Below are positions 5,311 to 7,813 of a DNA stretch of 7,813 nt, in pieces (within the stretch, counting starts at the first letter, position 1; every line of letters begins with the position of its first letter). This DNA comes from JAEXNA01 sp037968995 (lineage in GTDB: Bacteria; Vulcanimicrobiota; Xenobia; Xenobiales; JADMJV01): positions 1 through 7,813 of the forward strand of contig JBBKWP010000049.1 of the NCBI GenBank assembly GCA_037968995.1, in the 5' to 3' direction. The notes beneath the pieces are model-generated. The model worked only from the letters and a program-made list of their open reading frames with translations, made no database searches and was not told where the DNA came from. The translations under genes and the position numbers were made by a program.

Positions 5311-6589
5311 GATACCGAGATTGATACAGTTTTTGCTTTGGTCCTTTGGCTACGGATTGCTCGATTTTTATCGGACGGTTCAGAAGGTATTAGGGCGCGA
5401 AGTGCTCGTTCGACCGAGCACCGAGGGCCTTGAGCCGATCGAAGTTGTGCGGGCATGCCTGGATGCATGTCTTGAAGTTCGCAGCGTGGGACCGTCCCAG
5501 AGTGCCACTGTTTTGTGCGCCGGCTTTCGACACTTCCGCGAGCCTTGGGCGCGAGATTTTGGCTTCGCCAGTTACGGCTTGATCGCCGAAGGTCGCTCCG
5601 ATGTGGTAAAGGATGGTGTGAAGCTCTTCTTTCGTCATCAGAAGAGCACTGGCCAACTTCCGCTCAAGATGCACTCAACGGTGCTCATTGAGCGCTACCT
5701 TCATTCTGTCTTCGCACGAGTCCAGCCGAACGATGCGAACTTGATCCCGCGATTCATAACCGCTCACGGTACGCGGTCGCTCGACTCTGTGTTGCTCCTA
5801 GTCATCGCTTGGGGAGAGTGTGTCCTTCACACCAAGGATGAAGAACTGGCCGTCGATCTGCACGGTCAAGTACTGTTAGCTCTCGACTGGATAGAACGCT
5901 ACAAAGGCCGCCACGGCTTGATTCGTCAAGGTCCATTCGCGGATTGGGCCGACTCGATTGGGCGTCGGGGCGCTATCCTCTACACAAACGTGCTGTGGTG
6001 GAAAGCTGTCAAATCTTTAGAGGACGTGGAGGGCTTTCTTCCCAACCGTCTTGACCGGCGAGATGAGAGCGCGGCGGAGATCCAAGAGCGTATTGTCAAG
6101 CACTTCTATTGCGACAACCGCGGCTATCTCAAAAACAGTCCCCATTCGGCGATGTTCACCAGCGCGGGGAACTTTATGGCGGTGGCTTGGGGTCTGACCA
6201 CCAAAAAACAGTCCTACGCGATTCTCGATTATGCCGATAAAGAAGAGATGAACGTGCCGGTTCCATCCCGTGTTACCGACCGTGAATATCCTTTCTATCT
6301 CGTTGGCCCTGAAATGTGGATCGCGGGCATTCCGAACTATCACACCTCCTGTTCCTGGATGTGGATCGGTGGTTGGCACGCGGTTGCAAATCAAAAGGTG
6401 GGACGTCACCAGAAGGCTCAGGAAATCGTGGACCAGATGTTGGCTACCGTCGCCCGAGACGGTACGGTTTATGAAGTCCACGCACCCACGGGCGAACCTT
6501 TATCGACCAGGCTTTATCACTCCGAGGAGCCGTTGTCCTGGAACGCGGCCATGATTCTCTATGCAAATTCTGTAACGAAAGAAGTCTAA
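5309..6589 (+). CDS. (alpha/alpha)6-barrel glycosidase-like protein (amylo-alpha-1,6-glucosidase / GH100 invertase-like)
   Basis: A 426-residue protein of the six-hairpin glycosidase type. Recognisable stretches are FREPWARDFGFASYGL (76-91), where the 'WxRD' Asp is in the place of a catalytic or substrate-binding acid, TRSLDSVLLLVIAWGE (155-170), ADWADSIGRRGAILYTNVLW (211-230), typical of glycogen-debranching C-terminal domains and their relatives, YHTSCSWMWIGGWHAVA (344-360) and SEEPLSWNAAMILYA (405-419). Probable job: hydrolysis of an alpha-glucosidic or related bond in a sugar, glycan or glycolipid; the substrate cannot be told. A hydrophobic stretch at 5-18 is too short and irregular to be a firm membrane helix. 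The start is TTG, supported by GAGGAG 8 bases upstream; the nearby ATG at 5301 is in another frame and stops after three codons. The next gene begins one base after its stop, so the two are cotranscribed. It is not a full glycogen debranching enzyme. Confidence 0.82.
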   Translation: MIPRLIQFLLWSFGYGLLDFYRTVQKVLGREVLVRPSTEGLEPIEVVRACLDACLEVRSVGPSQSATVLCAGFRHFREPWARDFGFASYGLIAEGRSDVVKDGVKLFFRHQKSTGQLPLKMHSTVLIERYLHSVFARVQPNDANLIPRFITAHGTRSLDSVLLLVIAWGECVLHTKDEELAVDLHGQVLLALDWIERYKGRHGLIRQGPFADWADSIGRRGAILYTNVLWWKAVKSLEDVEGFLPNRLDRRDESAAEIQERIVKHFYCDNRGYLKNSPHSAMFTSAGNFMAVAWGLTTKKQSYAILDYADKEEMNVPVPSRVTDREYPFYLVGPEMWIAGIPNYHTSCSWMWIGGWHAVANQKVGRHQKAQEIVDQMLATVARDGTVYEVHAPTGEPLSTRLYHSEEPLSWNAAMILYANSVTKEV

Positions 6590-6590
6590 G

Positions 6591-7813
6591 ATGAATGAAT
6601 GGGAAGACCGTCTTCGCGTTGGAATGTTCACGAACGTCTACTTGCCGACCACCAACGGTGTGGTGGTCTCGGTGGAGACTTTCCGTCAGGCGCTCACCTC
6701 GCTAGGACACCACGTCTATGTTTTTGGTCCGGACAGTGGGGATATTGAGGATCGGGCGCCGTACATCTTCCGTTATCCCGCGATCGAGTTGCCGCTTCAG
6801 AAGTATCCGTTGACTCTACCGGTCTCACCTTACGTTGACCGGGTCTTGCGAAACCTCAAGCCCCACGTTCTGCACGCGAATCATCCCGCGCTTCTGGGGC
6901 GGGTCGCGGAGCGAAAAAGTGCGGAGCTGAAAATTCCGCTGGTTTTCACCTATCACACCCGCTACGCAGACTACTCTCACTACGCGGACCCGCTTCCCCA
7001 AGAGAACGTTAAGGAGTTTATCGATCACTGGTTGGCATCTTTTATGGCAAACTGTCACAGGGTGGTGGTGCCGAGTGAAAGCATCAAGGCTATGCTGAAA
7101 AAAAGCTATGGGTTGGAGTCTCACGTGTCTGTAGTTCCGACAGGCGTTGAGACGCAGAAGTTTTCGGCATACTCTCAGCAGCAGGCGCGCGGGGAGTTGG
7201 GGTGGACCGACGATTCCAAGGTGCTGGTTTCCATCGGACGTCTCGCTAAAGAGAAAAGTTTTGCGCTCTTAGTGGAAGCCTTTGCGAAACTAGAAGATGA
7301 AAGTTTGCGCTTGGTCATCATGGGATCGGGCGACGAACTGGACAACCTTAAGGCCTTGGCCAAAGAGCTTGGTGTGGGGGAACGGGTGACTTTCACCGGT
7401 TTGGTTCCCTTTGAGAAGGTGCCTGTGTACCTGTCGGCCTCGGATCTGTTTGTCTTCGCCAGTGTTACGGAAACGCAGGGCCTGGTGACTCTGGAGGCCA
7501 TGGCGTCTGGTCTCCCCGTTGTTGCTGTGGAAGCGAGCGGAACTCGGGAGGCAGTGAGTGAGAACTGCTCTATCCTGACGGAGCACAACGCGGAGTCATT
7601 GGCTGAGGGAATCCGTTCGATGCTCGGTCGCGGCGATCTGAGCGCGGAACGGGATGCTGCTCGCAAGAGAGCCAAGCAGTTCGATGTCATAGAACAGGGC
7701 AAGGCCATGGTCGATGTCTATCGACTGGCTCAGGAGGCTTTTCGAGAGAAGTCAAAAGTGTTGATCGTAGACAAGGAATTCAAAAGTCGGTGGGAAGAGA
7801 TGCTGTCGATCTT
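6591..7813 (+). CDS. GT4-family glycosyltransferase, diacylglycerol glucosyltransferase-like (3' partial)
   Basis: The frame runs without stop to the window edge (407 codons seen). It is a GT-B retaining glycosyltransferase. The N-terminal domain has FTNVYLPTTNGVVVSVE (13-29), with the conserved NGV loop, LHANHPALLG (94-103), and YHTRYADYSHYADPLP (121-136), a motif also seen in 1,2-diacylglycerol 3-glucosyltransferases. The C-terminal domain has VSIGRLAKEKSF (213-224), whose Arg217 and Lys222 normally bind the nucleotide diphosphate, and ETQGLVTLEAMASGLP (294-309), containing the E-x7-E motif (Glu294, Glu302). It probably moves glucose or a similar sugar from a nucleotide donor to a lipid or sugar acceptor at the cytoplasmic membrane face. 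Other GT4 roles, such as phosphatidylinositol mannoside or exopolysaccharide synthesis, remain possible. The ATG lies one base after the glycosidase stop, with a weak AAAGAAG upstream, which suggests translational coupling. The visible part already covers both domains. Confidence 0.92.
   Translation, partial: MNEWEDRLRVGMFTNVYLPTTNGVVVSVETFRQALTSLGHHVYVFGPDSGDIEDRAPYIFRYPAIELPLQKYPLTLPVSPYVDRVLRNLKPHVLHANHPALLGRVAERKSAELKIPLVFTYHTRYADYSHYADPLPQENVKEFIDHWLASFMANCHRVVVPSESIKAMLKKSYGLESHVSVVPTGVETQKFSAYSQQQARGELGWTDDSKVLVSIGRLAKEKSFALLVEAFAKLEDESLRLVIMGSGDELDNLKALAKELGVGERVTFTGLVPFEKVPVYLSASDLFVFASVTETQGLVTLEAMASGLPVVAVEASGTREAVSENCSILTEHNAESLAEGIRSMLGRGDLSAERDAARKRAKQFDVIEQGKAMVDVYRLAQEAFREKSKVLIVDKEFKSRWEEMLSI

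Noticed and set aside
5251..5433. Short plus-strand open frame overlapping the glycosidase start
   Set aside because: It overlaps the glycosidase N-terminus in another frame and has no ribosome binding site.
6017..6481. Minus-strand open frame of 154 codons
   Set aside because: It is antisense to conserved glycosidase motifs; no ribosome binding site or family match.
7175..7708. Minus-strand open frame of 177 codons near the right end
   Set aside because: It is antisense to the GT4 gene, including its E-x7-E motif, and is Ser/Arg-rich without a recognisable domain.
1..7813. tRNA, rRNA, CRISPR array, insertion sequence or phage elements
   Set aside because: No cloverleaf-like sequence, regularly spaced repeats, transposase or integrase motifs, or long terminal repeats were seen on either strand.

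Overview
This 7.8-kb window is gene-dense bacterial chromosome with mid-range G+C. It carries eight protein-coding regions, two of them cut by the window edges. The genes look native: there are no transposases, phage genes, tRNAs, rRNAs or CRISPR arrays. Signs of a bacterium are the Shine-Dalgarno-like sites, GTG and TTG starts, a lipobox-containing solute-binding lipoprotein and tight operons. The phylum cannot be read from the window. The mix of a diacylglycerol-glucosyltransferase-like GT4, an RpoE-delta/HARE-like winged helix and tandem transthyretin-like domains would fit Armatimonadota or another deep-branching non-proteobacterial group, but that is only a guess.

Layout from left to right. 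(1) At 3-368 (+) is the C-terminal end of a protein ending in a membrane anchor. It is followed by two hairpins, the second a good terminator lying between convergent genes. (2) On the minus strand, a protein of unknown function (2013-2576) is followed by a type I L-asparaginase (502-1929) that has an unusual C-terminal extension of about 120 residues. (3) Divergent from these is a plus-strand pair: a small winged-helix-like protein (2738-3091) and a cytoplasmic protein with two transthyretin/carboxypeptidase-regulatory-like domains (3121-3963). (4) Converging on it, with stop codons overlapping in a shared TTAA, is a minus-strand branched-chain-amino-acid-type ABC substrate-binding lipoprotein (3960-5147). 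No transporter partners are in view. (5) After a 161-bp divergent intergenic region full of dyads, a plus-strand operon encodes an (alpha/alpha)6-barrel glycosidase-like protein (5309-6589, TTG start) and, one base later, a GT4 glycosyltransferase (from 6591, running off the right edge).

Functionally the window joins amino-acid use (asparaginase, amino-acid-type binding protein) with a carbohydrate or glycolipid module (glycosidase plus glycosyltransferase). Nothing shows that these parts form one pathway. The most unusual points are the extra domain on the asparaginase, the HTH plus transthyretin-like gene pair, and the leader of the glycosidase gene: a repeated dyad, a palindrome overlapping the ribosome binding site, and a T7 run in which one extra T would place an ATG in frame.
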